Notes: a model not told the origin generated them from the letters alone. 64,000 nt of DNA from Delphinapterus leucas (GCF_002288925.2 NW_022098062.1:9780605-9844604); one strand, 5' to 3'; counted from the first letter of the stretch, positions 11,101-22,229 are shown. Translations and numbers: made by a program.

Positions 11101-14100
11101 ATCCTCCCTCCTGCTTGGGACCTTCTTTCTCAGCTTCTCTCCTTGGTAAGCTCCAGGTGCTGTGGGCGGAGGAGCTGGAGTCCAGAGTGGGGAGGGGGAG
11201 GGGAAGTAGAGGGGTGTCTGGGTGGGACCCGGGCAGGCTGATGCTGGTCTGTCCTTGCTGCTGGTAACTTAGATGGTCAATTCCTTGACTTTGCTGTCTT
11301 TCTAGGGAGGAAAGAGGAGGCTGAGAGTTTCCAATGGGGCAGGTGGTGGTGGTGGGATAGGTGTTTGCTGGTATAGGTTCTTATTCTTTGCTGCCGCCAT
11401 GGCCCCTCTGTGTCTCTCTTTGGATTCTTCCTTCCCCCTTCTCCCTGGCTTGCAGCCTCTCTCTGCTTCCAAGGCTAAGGGGTCCTTGACTTCTTTCTTT
11501 CTTTTTCTTTTTTTTTTTATGACTCATAAATTATAGTTTATTGAATTTTTAGAAACAGAATAATTAAGCATTGCAAATTTGTTTTAACATTTCTGTTGAA
11601 AAACCTTTAAAGTGTATTACATACATACTTTAATAACCACAATATACTCTATGATATTTAATTTTTCATGGTAACAGAGGGCTTTGAATATTAATCAGTA
11701 TGCTAAATACTGAACTACTGTAATATGTGCAAGAGATTTCCTGGTACATCATTCTCATTTTAGCCCGGTAGCACCCTGCAGGTGAGGAAGGTCATGTAAG
11801 GGGTCCCTGACTTCTTGTTGCAGGTCACCCTCGGGTCCTGGCTGATTCCTTCCCTGGCAGCTCCCCGTACGAGGGCTACAACTACGGCTCCTTTGGTACG
11901 CGTCCGCACTTGAGCTCATGCTTGCCCACTCGCCGGGCCACCACCTCCAGGGTGGCCTCCTCGGCGCCCCCTGGAGACGGGTCCAGAGTCCCCTGCCCTG
12001 AGGTCTCTTCTGCCTGCCTCACCATTTACTATTCCCTACAGAGAATGGTTCCGGTTCCACTGGATCCACCGACGGTCTGGTTGGCAGCGCGGGCCCTGGG
12101 GACCTCTCCTACAATTACCAGGGTGAGTGGGCCAGGCGGGGCAGAGCTGTGCGGTGCAGGGCTGGTGCTGGCTGCATGAACCGTGACGGTGGGCAGTTGC
12201 CTCTTCTGCCAGACGCTGGAACCAGGGAAGGGCTTGCTGTCTCCCCACCCCTCTCCTCCTTCATCCCTTTCTCCTTGGTCCCACTTCCCCGGTAACTTTC
12301 CCTTTCCTTTGAAGGGCACGACCAGTTCAAGCGGCGCCTCCCCTTTGGCCAGATGCGGCAGCTGTGCATTGCCATGGGTAGATGTGGGGAGGGCGAGTGC
12401 TGCTCTACCAATCAGCTCCTGCCAGGGCGGTTGACTGGAGCCAGAAGGCTCTAGGACCAGAAAGATGCTTTGTGCATGGCTTCCCCATCTAATGCCCATC
12501 TAATGCCAATAGCTCGTGTGTCTTTTGAGATAGGCAGGCACTGGCCCCTGATGCTGGCAAGCTGGCACCCCAGCCTCCCCCAGGCCAGATATTCTGGTTG
12601 GCTGTTGTGTTTCCCAGCACCTCACTCTCTGGCCTTTTGGGGCTCATGGGCCGGGGTGTCATGTCCTGGCCCCAGGGGCCTTTGGTCAGCAAGGTTACAG
12701 GAGGAAGCTTCCGAAGGCACAAGAAAAGAACAGGATAAAGGATTAGAGAGGAGGCAGCCTCTTACCCTTGCCTGCACCCCAGGGCCCACTGGGTCTTTAC
12801 CCAGTGGGGGCCAAGGCAGTGTCTTCTCAGAACCCACACAGCTGGGCATCTTCTAATCAGCGTGACTTCTGCCAAATTCAGTCCTGCTGCTCATGTCTGG
12901 GGCCCGGGGTCTGCTCAGTGTCCTGGCCTGGAAGCCTAGCTCAGTGAGGTGGCAGGGCTGGAGCGGTCCCTGTTTGGTGGCCTCTTCGCAGAGTCCACCC
13001 TTGTTGCCCTCAAGGACTTAGGAGCACCCGATACCTCCTCCCCAGGCCTGAGCCCACCTCTAACCCCGCTCTGAGCCCACAGTTTGCCTCTTCCCACTGC
13101 CTAGTAATTGTGACAATTGTCCCAGGTGGGTGGGGACAGACCTTGGGTTCTGTGCCCACTAGGTTACCCTTCTCCCCTTTCTGCCCCAGACCATTCCCTT
13201 GATCCTGTGGGCACCCGGCCACGACTGGACTCCATGAGCTCTGTGGAGGAGGACGACTATGACACATTGGCCGACATCGATTCAGACAAGAATGTCATTC
13301 GCACCAAGGTGTGACCCCACGTGGGTTGGCCCTGGTCACGGGTTCCCAATGAAGGGAGATTGTGTGTTCAGCCCCAGCGTATCTCCCCACTGGGTGGCAT
13401 GTTATGAAAGCAAAGGGAAGGAGCTTGGCTGGGGTGGCACAGATTCCAGGGGAAATTGACTCGGCTCCCAGCCCTCTGGACTGCCCAGAACCCGGCCCGC
13501 TGGAATTCTGGCCTGTGGGAGGGAGGCCCCCCCATGTCCTCCTCTAACCTGGGCGAGAGGGGCTTCTCTGGGGCAGTGGGGCAGGGGGCTCACTCCAGCT
13601 TCTCCCCAGCAATACCTCTGCGTGGCTGACCTGGCACGCAAGGACAAACGCGTCCTGCGGAAAAAGTACCAGATCTACTTCTGGTGAGTGGGCGGAGCAG
13701 GCCGGCCTTCCTGTCATTGGCAGGACAGTGCGGTGGGTTCTCGGGTTCTTCCTCGGTGCTGCCACCTCACCGCCACCCTCCCACTCCTCAGGAACATTGC
13801 CACCATTGCTGTCTTCTATGCACTTCCTGTGGTGCAGCTGGTGATCACCTACCAGACGGTGAGCGGGCAGGGGCCGGCTCCCCAGGGCCCATGCTAAATG
13901 CCCTCGAGGAGCTGCCACAGGCTGGGACAATGCCCCAGTGCAGAGCCTTCCAGCCTGCGGCTTTGGAGCCAGCACAGGTCCTAGGTCATGGGTCCCGGGT
14001 TCCCATCCCAACTCTGCCTTACCATCTGGGTGGCCTTGAGCAAGTCACTCAACCTCCCTGAGCCTCAGTCGGTTCATCTGCAAAATGGGGGCAGCATGCC

Positions 14101-17100
14101 AGCAATGGTGGCACCTCCCCCAGGTCATGGGGATTTATGAAACGAAAGTGCTGGGACTTTGTAAGTCTCGGTTTCCCTTCCCTCTTCTCTGTACTGTGGG
14201 GCAAGAACCTCCGTCATGGTCATGCCTCAGGGTTTTCAGCCACACCTAGCGAGGGGGGCAGTGACTTTACCAAAAATGGGGCTTGCTGGTGTCAAGTGCA
14301 CACATGTGCTGGCCGTGGCGGCACCTCCCATCCGTTGCAGAACGTGACTGGTGGTGGCGCAGGCTGTGGACTGAGGCACTTTAGCAGTGCCCCCTCCCTG
14401 CTCCCGCTGCAGGTGGTGAATGTCACAGGGAACCAGGACATCTGCTACTACAACTTCCTCTGCGCCCACCCTCTAGGCAACCTCAGGTGGGGATCCACTT
14501 GGGAGGAGGCCCCTTTTCCCGTCGTACGGTGAACCAGGGCAGGGGCAGGGGCTCTGCAAATGCCCGCCTCGGGTGGGGAAGTGGCCAGGGCATGAGGCTG
14601 AGGCAACGTGCCCGCTGTCGCCCCTTCCAGCGCTTTCAACAACATCCTCAGCAACCTGGGGTACATCCTGCTGGGGCTGCTCTTCCTGCTGGTCATCCTG
14701 CAGCGGGAGATCAACCACAACCGGGCCCTGCTGCGCAACGACCTCTACGCCCTGGTGAGGAGCGCTCGCCTGCCCGCTGACGCCTCAGACCCTTCCTAGC
14801 AGGCGGGGCCCTGCCCAGCCCTGCACAGCCCTGCCCAGCCCTGCCCTGCCCAGCCCTGCCCTGCCCTGCCCTGCCCTGCCCAGCCCAGCCCTGCCCAGCC
14901 CAGCCCAGCCCAGCCCTGCCCTGCCCAGCCCTGCCCAGCCCTGCCCTGCCCTGCCCAGCCCAGCCCAGCCCAGCCCAGCCCTGCCCAGCCCTGCCCAGCC
15001 CAGCCCAGCCCTGCCCAGCCCTGTCCAGTCTTATCCTGCCCAGCTTTGTTGTGCCCAGCCCTGCCCGGCCCTGCCCTTGCTAAATACCCACTCTACCCCC
15101 CATCCCACTCCTTTCTCATGATCTCCCTCTTTAGGGCCCCTTCCTTCCTCCCTTCCCGCCTTACCTCATCTCTCCCTTCCCTTCTCTCTCCGCAACAGGA
15201 ATGTGGGATCCCCAAACACTTTGGCCTCTTCTATGCCATGGGCACGGCCCTGATGATGGAGGGGCTACTTAGCGCTTGCTATCACGTCTGCCCCAACTAT
15301 ACCAATTTCCAGTTTGGTGAGCGGGGCCTCCCTCTTCCCTGGCTGAACCTCAACAGGAATCTGCCTGAGTCTGCCATCCCCATTCACCCGCAGGGATTGG
15401 GATCCCCAAGATACAGCCATGTGGGCGACTCCAGGGCTGGAGGACCTGTGTGAACACGCATCCTAGCTTGTAGAAAATAAGCGTCTGGATGCTATTTCAT
15501 GCATCTCTCAAGCCTCTCCTATGGAAAGGCACGTGCACGCACTGAGAAAACAAAGATAATTCAGATGCAGTCCCCGATCTCAGAGTGCTCGGACTAAGTT
15601 GTCATTGTCGTCAGGGGAAGTCAGACTGTGGGTGACAGCCAGTGGGGCGGCAGTGGGGCGTGGCAGGGACAGTTAAGGAGCTGCAGTTCAAGCGCCAGCC
15701 CGCCTCCAGCTTTGCTCAGTGGCTGTGACGAGGTGTGGGGACCGGGCTTCCGTGCCCGGGCTCCGCAGACGTTTCCGTAGCTCACGTCCACGTCCCTCCA
15801 CCTAGACACGTCATTCATGTACATGATCGCGGGGCTCTGCATGCTGAAGCTGTACCAGAAGCGGCACCCAGACATCAACGCCAGTGCCTACAGCGCCTAT
15901 GCCTGCTTGGCCATCGTCATTTTCTTCTCTGTGCTGGGCGTGGTGAGGCCCCGGCCTGCTCTGCTCACCCGTAGGAAAGGTGCACACGTGTGCACACACC
16001 CCCGTCCACCCCTGCAGGAGAGAGCCCTGCTCCTTCCCTAAAGTGCCCTCCCAGCCTGGTGGGCTTAGAGCCGGCTCTCCCAGAGGAAGGGCGGGCCGGG
16101 AGAGCAGCTTTCTCCTCAGCCCTGCCTTTGGTGGCCCCAACAGGTCTTCGGCAAAGGGAACACAGCATTCTGGGTCATCTTCTCGGTCATTCACATCATT
16201 GCCACCCTGCTCCTCAGCACACAGCTCTATTACATGGGCCGCTGGAAGCTGGGTGAGCGCTCGCCTGGGGCCTGCTGGGGTTGGTGGCCTCGGGGACCTG
16301 TTCTCACGGGAGACTTTTGGGTTCTGCCCTCTCACAGGGGGCCCAGGGGAGTCACTGGGTACGGAATTCAATGAGGCCTTGGCACAGCTGTGCCCCCGAG
16401 AGGCCCTGGGTCCTCTCAGCTGGCACAGACCAGGGGCCGGGACAAAAGGGTGCCCGTGCCTTTCAGCACCTTCCCTTCTTATAGACTCGGGGATCTGCCG
16501 TCGCATTCTCCACGTGCTCTACACGGACTGCATCCGGCAGTGCAGCGGGCCCCTCTACGTGGTACCTGCCCAGCTCCCCGGGCCCCTCCTCCTCTATCTC
16601 CACTCTTCCTCTTCCCTCCACTGGGGGGCACTCGGAGCGCAGCTGAGAGTCCAGGGGCGGGGTGGGGACCCTCTGATGGGCCTCCCTCCACTTCTCTCCC
16701 TGTCTCTCAGTTCCCCTGTCTCTGCTTCCCTCCAGGACCGCATGGTGCTGCTGGTTATGGGCAACATTATCAACTGGTCACTGTGAGTCCGGCCATCATC
16801 TGTGTAGCCAGGCTGGGTGGGCAGCTCGGTGCTTGGCCAGCCATGGGCTTCCGTGGGGAACATGGACAAATTTGGGCATGAGACATGGGGGCTGGAGAGA
16901 GAGGTGTCGGCCCCTGGGGTTCTAGAATCTTCTGTGGGCCTCTGAACCCAGCCCCACATCCTCATAAGACATGGGTTGGTGGGGAGGGAGAGCCCTTTCC
17001 TTGCTCCTCCCCTGCTTCACCAGCTCTTCCTCCCTCCTGCCAGGGCTGCCTATGGGCTCATCATGCGTCCCAATGATTTTGCCTCCTACTTGTTGGCCAT

Positions 17101-19558
17101 TGGCATCTGCAACCTGCTTCTTTACTTTGCCTTCTACATCATTATGAAGGTGAGCGGGGATGGCTGAGCCCCTCAGCCAGCTGCTCTGCCTTGTGGGGAG
17201 GGAGATGGGCACAGCCTCCCTGGGGCAGCACCAAGAGGGAGTGAGAATTTTTCTGTCCACCTCTCCAGGCTACTGAGTCTTGAGGAGGGGAGAGGCTAGT
17301 CTCTTGCACGTACTCCCCGGGAGCCAGCTATATCCTCAGACCCGTTTCCTGAGCCCCTTCTGTATTCTAAGTATGGCCCGTAGAACTGGTAGCACTTGAG
17401 GCCACAGCTGGCAAGAGCCCCGTTCTGTGGAGAAGGGGTTGAGGAGGTGGGGCTTGCTGAGTGTGTGTTGGGCTTGGGCCTCCGAGGGCTAGGTGCTTCC
17501 CAAGGGCCCCTCGTGCCATCCAACGTGAGAGGAGCCCCCAGGCCATACACCCCCCAGCACAGGGTTCTGGGCACATGGATGGAGGCCCAGCCAGGGTGGA
17601 CCTCAGGGGTGAGGACACCAGGCTGCTAGTGTGGGGACAAGTTGAGCTGTGTAGGGTGATGGGATGGATCCAGGAAGGCTTCCTAAAGCATCCATCCTGA
17701 AAGCCTGGGACGGCGCTTCAAGGGCAGGCCAGGAAGTGGGGCAGGGCCCTCAGGCTGCTTTTCCCCATCTTCCCCCCAGCTCCGGAGCGGGGAGAGGATC
17801 AAGCTCATTCCCCTGCTCTGTATCATCTGCACCTCGGTGGTCTGGGGCTTTGCACTCTTCTTCTTCTTCCAGGGGCTCAGCACCTGGCAGGTGAGTGGTC
17901 CTCCTGCCAAGAGGCTACGGGAGTCGCCCACAGGCTCATCGTGAGCCCACAAACGGCCAGTTCTCTTTTCAAAAATTGTTTGTGAGCATCGCCCGTGCTT
18001 TTCACAGCTGCTTTCTCATTTCGTCCTCCTACCGTTCACCATGCCAGCGTGGAAGTATCCCCATTTTACTTATGAGGCAGTTGAGGCTCAGACAGACCCA
18101 GTGACCTGCCCAAGGTCACACAACCAGTGGTGGCACAGCTGAGGTTTGAAGCCAGAGGTGTCAGGCTCTTCCCTCTGCCTCGTAGGGCACCTGCTGTGAT
18201 CAGAACGAAGTCTGGCCGCGTCTCTGCCTTTGAAGCACTTATAATCTAGTTCCAGAAAGAGAGAGACTGTCAGTTCCTGGCTTTTCTTTACAATATGGTA
18301 CATGAGATGAAGGGTAATAGACTAGACAGGTAGGGGATGTGTAGGAGGGCAGAGGACAGAAAGGCTTCTGTGAGCTAGGAGGTCCAGGAAAGCTGCTTAG
18401 AGGAGGCAGGGCTTGCTCTTGGCCTTTAGAGACCCTGGCTGATGGGGAAGGGCCCTGTGGCCCAGAGGTGCCGTGACTTGAGTAACGAGGCAGAGGCAGC
18501 TTAGGGGTCAGTGACTGCATTCGCTTGGGAGCTGGGTAAAGACCGTGAGCTCCTTGAGGGCGCTGCGGAGCTTTCCTGGTCATCTCTGTGGTCTCAGCAT
18601 ATGGCACAGACGGCCCCCAGACACAGAGTGAGGTCCAGCCAGTGTTTGCTGGACGGAGGTTGGGGAGATAATGGTGGACCTCGAGGGCCTCGGGTCATGG
18701 CCCACAGGTCCTGGCTACTGTCACCCTCGGGCGGGGCTGTGTGAGCTGACAATAGTGCTTTGGAGAGAAAGTGAGCCGGGAGGAGCCCTGGAGGACTGAT
18801 TGGAGCCGGGGGCGGAGTCCAAGGCAGGGAACGGAGTTAGGAGGCTTTGGTGGCCTTCTGGTCCTTCAAGGGAATCATGACCAGTGCTCTCAGGGAGCAA
18901 TCTGCAACTAAAGGCCAATTCTTAGATGTGGGAGATGAGGGCAAGGGGTGAGCCTCAAAAAGGGTGCTCTCCATGGGCTTCCCTGGTGGCGCAGTGGTTG
19001 AGAGTCCGCCTGCCGATGCAGGGGACACGGGTTCGTGCCCCGGTCCGGGAAGATCCCACATGCCGCGGAGCGGCTGGGCCCGTGAGCCATGGCCGCTGAG
19101 CTTGCACGTCCGGAGCCTGTGCCCGACACCGGGAGGGGCCAAAACAGGGAGAGGGGGGGGTACCAAAAAAAAAAAAAAAAAAAAAAAAAGGTGCTCTCCA
19201 GCCTAGGACTGGGGCTGGGAACAGAGAGTGCCTGGAGGGGATGGGAGCTGGTCTGGCCCAGCCTCCCCTGGGCGGTGTCAGCAGGCAGCTCTCCCTGTTC
19301 CACCCCAGAAAACCCCTGCAGAGTCACGGGAGCACAACCGGGACTGCATCCTCCTCGACTTCTTTGATGACCACGACATCTGGCACTTCCTCTCCTCCAT
19401 CGCCATGTTTGGGTCATTCCTGGTATGTCGGGGAGGCTGGAGAGGAGGCGGAGGTGGCCTCCTTTCCTGGGCTTGACTCCGCATCCGCCCTCCAGGTGTT
19501 GCTGACACTGGACGACGACCTGGACACAGTGCAGCGGGACAAGATCTACGTCTTCTAG
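4919..19558 (+). CDS. SIDT2: SID1 transmembrane family member 2 (spliced, 26 coding exons, 835 aa)
   Basis: A multi-pass lysosomal membrane protein of the SID-1 family, linked to uptake of RNA and DNA into lysosomes and to lipid handling; the fold belongs to the CREST/ceramidase-like group. The joined exons read openly from ATG 4919 (first ATG after GGGGCC) to TAG 19556-19558. Residues 1-19 form a signal peptide; a glycosylation-rich luminal domain runs to about 290; the first membrane span is about 292-315, with further spans from about 454 to the end. The CREST-type metal-site residues are present: S567 and H571 (SACYH), D582, H799 and H803 (HDIWH). The cytosolic loop keeps YxxPhi sorting signals YGSF, YDTL and YLCV. 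From my recollection the human protein is 832 residues; the extra three are a Gly-Ser-Thr unit in that loop. No disabling change is seen. Confidence 0.96.
6395..6460. repeat. TG/CA-rich alternating purine-pyrimidine tract
   Basis: SIDT2 intron 1 holds an imperfect TG-rich run (tgtgtgtgcgcatgtgtgtacatgc...) of the kind that can adopt Z-DNA. It is not a clean microsatellite. Confidence 0.6.
8640..8830 (+). repeat. MIR SINE
   Basis: Characteristic MIR blocks appear in order: 'gctctggagtcagatgatcctgg', 'taccgcttactggcagtgtgacc', 'gtgaggattcaataaaat' and 'agcatagtgtctggc'. It lies in SIDT2 intron 6. Confidence 0.75.
8862..8985. repeat. GAT-to-ATC strand-switching triplet repeat at the exon 7 acceptor
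   Basis: The left half is rich in GAT/GGT triplets (about 8862-8910) and the right half in ATC/ACC triplets (about 8915-8975), so the halves are roughly complementary. The right half serves as the pyrimidine tract of the acceptor before exon 7 (8987). The frame is open through the repeat into exon 7. Confidence 0.7.
9575..9765 (+). repeat. MIR SINE
   Basis: Recognised by 'ctctgccactgtgggcag', 'gagcctcagtttccccatct' and the terminal 'gctcgataaatgtttactga'. It lies in SIDT2 intron 8. Confidence 0.7.
11476..11816 (-). mobile_element. Antisense retrocopied 3' UTR fragment with 20-bp target duplication
   Basis: An AT-rich block (about 11496-11796) sits in GC-rich SIDT2 intron 10. On the minus strand it ends with AATAAA about 20 bases before a poly(A) run (T-run at 11507-11518 on the plus strand), the signature of a reverse-transcribed mRNA 3' end. 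The 20-bp direct repeats at 11476-11495 and 11797-11816 (TAAGGGGTCC[T/C]TGACTTCTT) differ at one base. I do not recognise the source gene. The right-hand copy lies just before exon 11 (11824), so it provides that exon's branch-point and pyrimidine region. Confidence 0.85.
12315..12377 (+). CDS. SIDT2: Probable SIDT2 cassette exon (21 codons)
   Basis: A 63-nt segment bounded by a short pyrimidine tract with GAAG acceptor and a GGGTAGATG donor keeps the SIDT2 frame between the exons at 12042 and 13190. It encodes a basic stretch beginning [10 protein letters not shown] and ending LCIAMG. A matching alternative segment exists in annotated mammalian SIDT2 isoforms as I recall. It would lengthen the cytosolic loop that carries the tyrosine sorting signals. 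Use of the exon needs RNA evidence. Confidence 0.7.
13985..14125 (+). repeat. MIR SINE fragment
   Basis: It carries 'aactctgccttaccatctgggtggccttgagcaagtcactca' style MIR blocks followed by 'cctcagtcggttcatctgcaaaatggggg'. It lies in SIDT2 intron 15. Confidence 0.7.
14808..15075. repeat. CCCAG/CCCTG minisatellite in SIDT2 intron 17
   Basis: About 260 bp built almost entirely from 5-mers CCCAG (or CCCTG) in irregular order fill more than half of a 444-bp intron, starting some 55 bp after the exon 17 donor (14755). The minus strand has regularly spaced GGG runs, so G-quadruplexes are possible there. Confidence 0.95.
18030..18200 (-). repeat. MIR SINE, reverse orientation
   Basis: Reverse MIR blocks: 'ccccattttacttatgaggc', 'tgaggctcagacagaccc', 'ctgcccaaggtcacacaacc'. 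It lies in SIDT2 intron 24. Confidence 0.7.
18974..19190 (+). repeat. Cetacean CHR-type tRNA-derived SINE
   Basis: Begins GGGCTTCCCTGGTGGCGCAG, keeps box A- and box B-like tRNA promoter pieces (TGGTTGAGAG; GGTTCGTGCCC) and ends in a 25-base A run. Near-perfect flanking repeats AGGGTGCTCTCCA at 18961-18973 and its copy ending at 19200 mark the insertion. It lies in SIDT2 intron 24, sense orientation. Confidence 0.95.
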
Positions 19559-20965
19559 TGGGAGCCGGGCCCCTTGCTTCTCTCACTGGGCCCTTAGCTC
19601 CTCTGCCGCACTGCCCAGAGCCTCCGTAGTGCCAGGGGCGTGAGTCCCAGCCCTGCTGCCCAGTGCCAGGTGGCCATGGGACAGCGAGGTCCAGCCCAGG
19701 CTTGGCCTGGGACAGTCACAGGGTGGCCTTGAGCCTTGTTCCTGCCCTCTGCTGGGGAGGAGGCCTGCTCCCCTGAAACCCTGGATGTTGGCCAAATTGC
19801 TGTTTTCTTCTCAGTATTGGGGCCCTCCACAGGTCCCCGTCCGTCAGCTCTCTGTTTGTCATCTGCAGAAGAAAGGAGGGAAGTGTTGCCTGCCCATCTC
19901 ATGCCTTGCCATTCTGCCCACCCTTCCCCTCCCCCCTGGCCTGGGACCCAAAGCCCTTTCTTCTTCCCCGAGCTTCCACTCCAGGGCCCTGGTCTGGGGC
20001 CTGATTCTCTGTCCTGCACCAGGGTTCTCTCCACTACTCCTGGGTCTGCACCTGGCTGCCATCACTGCCCACTCAGCTCAGCCAGGATGGATGGGGCTGT
20101 CGGATTTTGGGGACCGGCCAGCTGGTGCTGGGCTTTTGGTGCTAAGGCCTGCGAGGGGTCCCAGGCAGTGCTGCCTCCTACCTCTGACCTGTGCTCAGGG
20201 CTGGCTCTTTAGCAACGAGCGTCAGCCCACATTGTCAGAACCACCTTTGATCGAAGGACTGAATTCAGAGGTCACTTTCGTATCCCGTCAGCTCCCAGAC
20301 TGATGTTGGCACCAGGATTGGAGGGAAAAAGCAACTCACTTTCCTTCCCTTCCTTTTTCTTTCCAGGCCCTTAGTCCTGCCAAGCCCCAGTTGGGGGCCT
20401 TTCAGTGCCATTGACCCTGCCCAAGAATGTCCAGAGGCGAAGGAGGGGAGATACAAAGAGCCCAGCCCGGCCCGCCTCCTCCACGGCCACGGGAGCCCCA
20501 GTGCCTATCTTAGAAAGGGGCTCAGGGAAGGGACATGACATTCCCCTCTATGTCCCTGGTCCAGCCTCACTCTAGGACCCAGGGCTGGCTTCTAAGTTTC
20601 CGTCCAGTCTTCAGCCAAGTTCTGTGTCAGTTGCACACATGCACACATATGAAATCTTGGAGTTTACACTGAGTTGCCCCAGCTCTGGTTCCCCTGGCTG
20701 CTCTGCGCCTTGGATCCTCTTCGCCCTACCTGGTCTGTTCTAGATGCCAAGGTCGGGGGAGGTCAGGTCGGGCCTCTGCCTTGGGGATGGGAATGTGTTT
20801 TATTCTCCTCAGTTTGTTTTTATAGCTCTCCTTTGGGCTGGGGAGAGGAGGAGGGAGGGTCTGGATCTTTTTTCAGAGCTCCGTTTAATGTCTGTTTCCA
20901 TGCTATGGTTGCATTTCTGTTTTCTATGAATGAGTCTGCATTCAATTAAAGAAACAACCAGATGC
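19559..20965 (+). other. SIDT2: SIDT2 3' UTR
   Basis: About 1.4 kb between the stop codon and the ATTAAA signal at 20945-20950. No repeat was recognised in it, and the composition stays GC-rich until the last 150 bases. The cleavage point is estimated from the signal. Confidence 0.8.
20945..20950 (+). terminator. SIDT2: Poly(A) signal ATTAAA for SIDT2
   Basis: ATTAAA within 'ttcaattaaagaaacaacc', followed by GT/T-rich sequence. It is the first good hexamer after the stop codon and fits a 1.4-kb 3' UTR. Confidence 0.75.
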
Positions 20966-21669
20966 AGTTCTTGGGCCCATCTTTGCTCCCTCTTTCTGGG
21001 TGAAGATGTTGAGAATGATGGGTGGGGCAGGGCGCCCCCATTTCCCAGGTCTTCTGGTCTACCTTTCTCTTCCAAGCCCCAGTCCCATCGGGAATAGCAG
21101 TCCCTCGATGCCCTCACGTTTTTTTTCTCTCCTTTGAGCAACAGCATCAATTCAGTCAACATTTACCAGGGGCCTGCTCCATGCCAGGTGCCATGAGGGT
21201 GAAGAGGATAGCGTAGTGAAAAAGGCTTAGCTGTGCCATCTCACCTCCGAGAGTCTCCCCTTACCTGGCAAATGGCAGCAGCCTCTGCCCACCTGGTCCC
21301 CACCCACCAGTCAGACGAGCTTCACTTCTGATCTGAGCCTCTCCCAGCTCGGCGGGCTGCAGGCCGCAGGCACAGGCAGTACTCCCTGACCTGCTTTAAT
21401 GGACAGGTGGTACTCTGGAAACACCAGATGGTGATGGATGGTGGGAGAGTGGGCATGTGGATGACATGCAGGCTCCAAGAGGAAGGAGATTTGAAATGAC
21501 CCTGGAAGGTTGATTTAGATTTCCGCAGGCTAAGGAGGACAAGATGGGGAGCGGCTGGGGGTGGCAGGGGGCGGGTAGCGGGGAAGCTGGTGAATTCAGG
21601 ACACAACCGGAGGTCTGGGCTCCTCTCTAGCCGATCCCCAGCTCCTCTCCATGCTCTTCCCCGCAGATG

Positions 21670-21682
21670 CCACTAGGGGGCA
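21670..21682 (+). promoter_or_regulatory. CTCF core motif
   Basis: CCACTAGGGGGCA is a full match to the CTCF core consensus. It sits between a broadly expressed gene (SIDT2) and a smooth-muscle gene (TAGLN), a sensible place for an insulator. Occupancy is inference. Confidence 0.6.
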
Positions 21683-22229
21683 ATATAGCTCTTCGCGCCA
21701 CTAGGCTCTGGCGTCGGGAGCTGGCTGTGGTGGGCAGACCCTCCCTAGACTGCCTGGCCCGGCTGTCCCTCTCCTGGTGGTGCCGGGTGTGTGGTGGAGA
21801 GTGTTAGTCCCTACCTGCCAGGCTGCCCTAGGATGGGGTGGTGCCACAGCAGGCAGGCCAGAGACCCCACTGGAGGCCTCTCACCTTTCTTCACTTCCTA
21901 TCCGTTCCCGATACCCCACCACCACCCCCGAAGCAAGATTTGAGCAGGTCTCCTTCCTGGGTGATGGGGCCCAGTCTGTTTTCCAGGGTAGGTAGGGACT
22001 GTTTAAAAGGGAGGGAGGGATGATAGCAGCCTCTGAACCTCCTACCCCAGTGTTGGTGTCTCAGGCCCTAGAGACCCCCTGGATGGGGCCAGGGTCAACT
22101 GAGCTGTTGCTGAACCCTCAAATCCCACCCCCAGCTAAAGCGTGGAACTCAAGACCCACCCCAACTGTAAACTCTCAACCTGAGCAGGGGGCGGGGTGTG
22201 GTCGGCAGGGATGCCCAGGTTCTGCCACT

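Larger units (their letters stand above)
4919..19558 (+). other. SIDT2: SIDT2 coding-exon map
   Basis: Coding exons, each bounded by AG/GT and phase-consistent: 4919-5101, 6731-6852, 7164-7328, 7417-7462, 7878-7979, 8088-8171, 8987-9086, 9284-9349, 10285-10378, 10726-10778, 11824-11895, 12042-12122, 13190-13308, 13610-13683, 13792-13858, 14413-14486, 14631-14754, 15199-15316, 15806-15942, 16144-16252, 16485-16561, 16736-16782, 17044-17149, 17780-17890, 19309-19422, 19496-19558. They sum to 2508 nt, 836 codons with stop. A possible 63-nt cassette exon (12315-12377) is listed separately. Introns are short except introns 1, 9, 10, 12 and 24. Confidence 0.93.

Noticed and set aside
14808..15075. 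CRISPR-like array
   Set aside because: The units are contiguous 5-mers without spacers, in a mammalian intron; this is a minisatellite.
15811..16506. 231-codon antisense frame in SIDT2
   Set aside because: It covers two genuine plus-strand exons and lacks splice or protein-family support; it is a shadow of coding bias.
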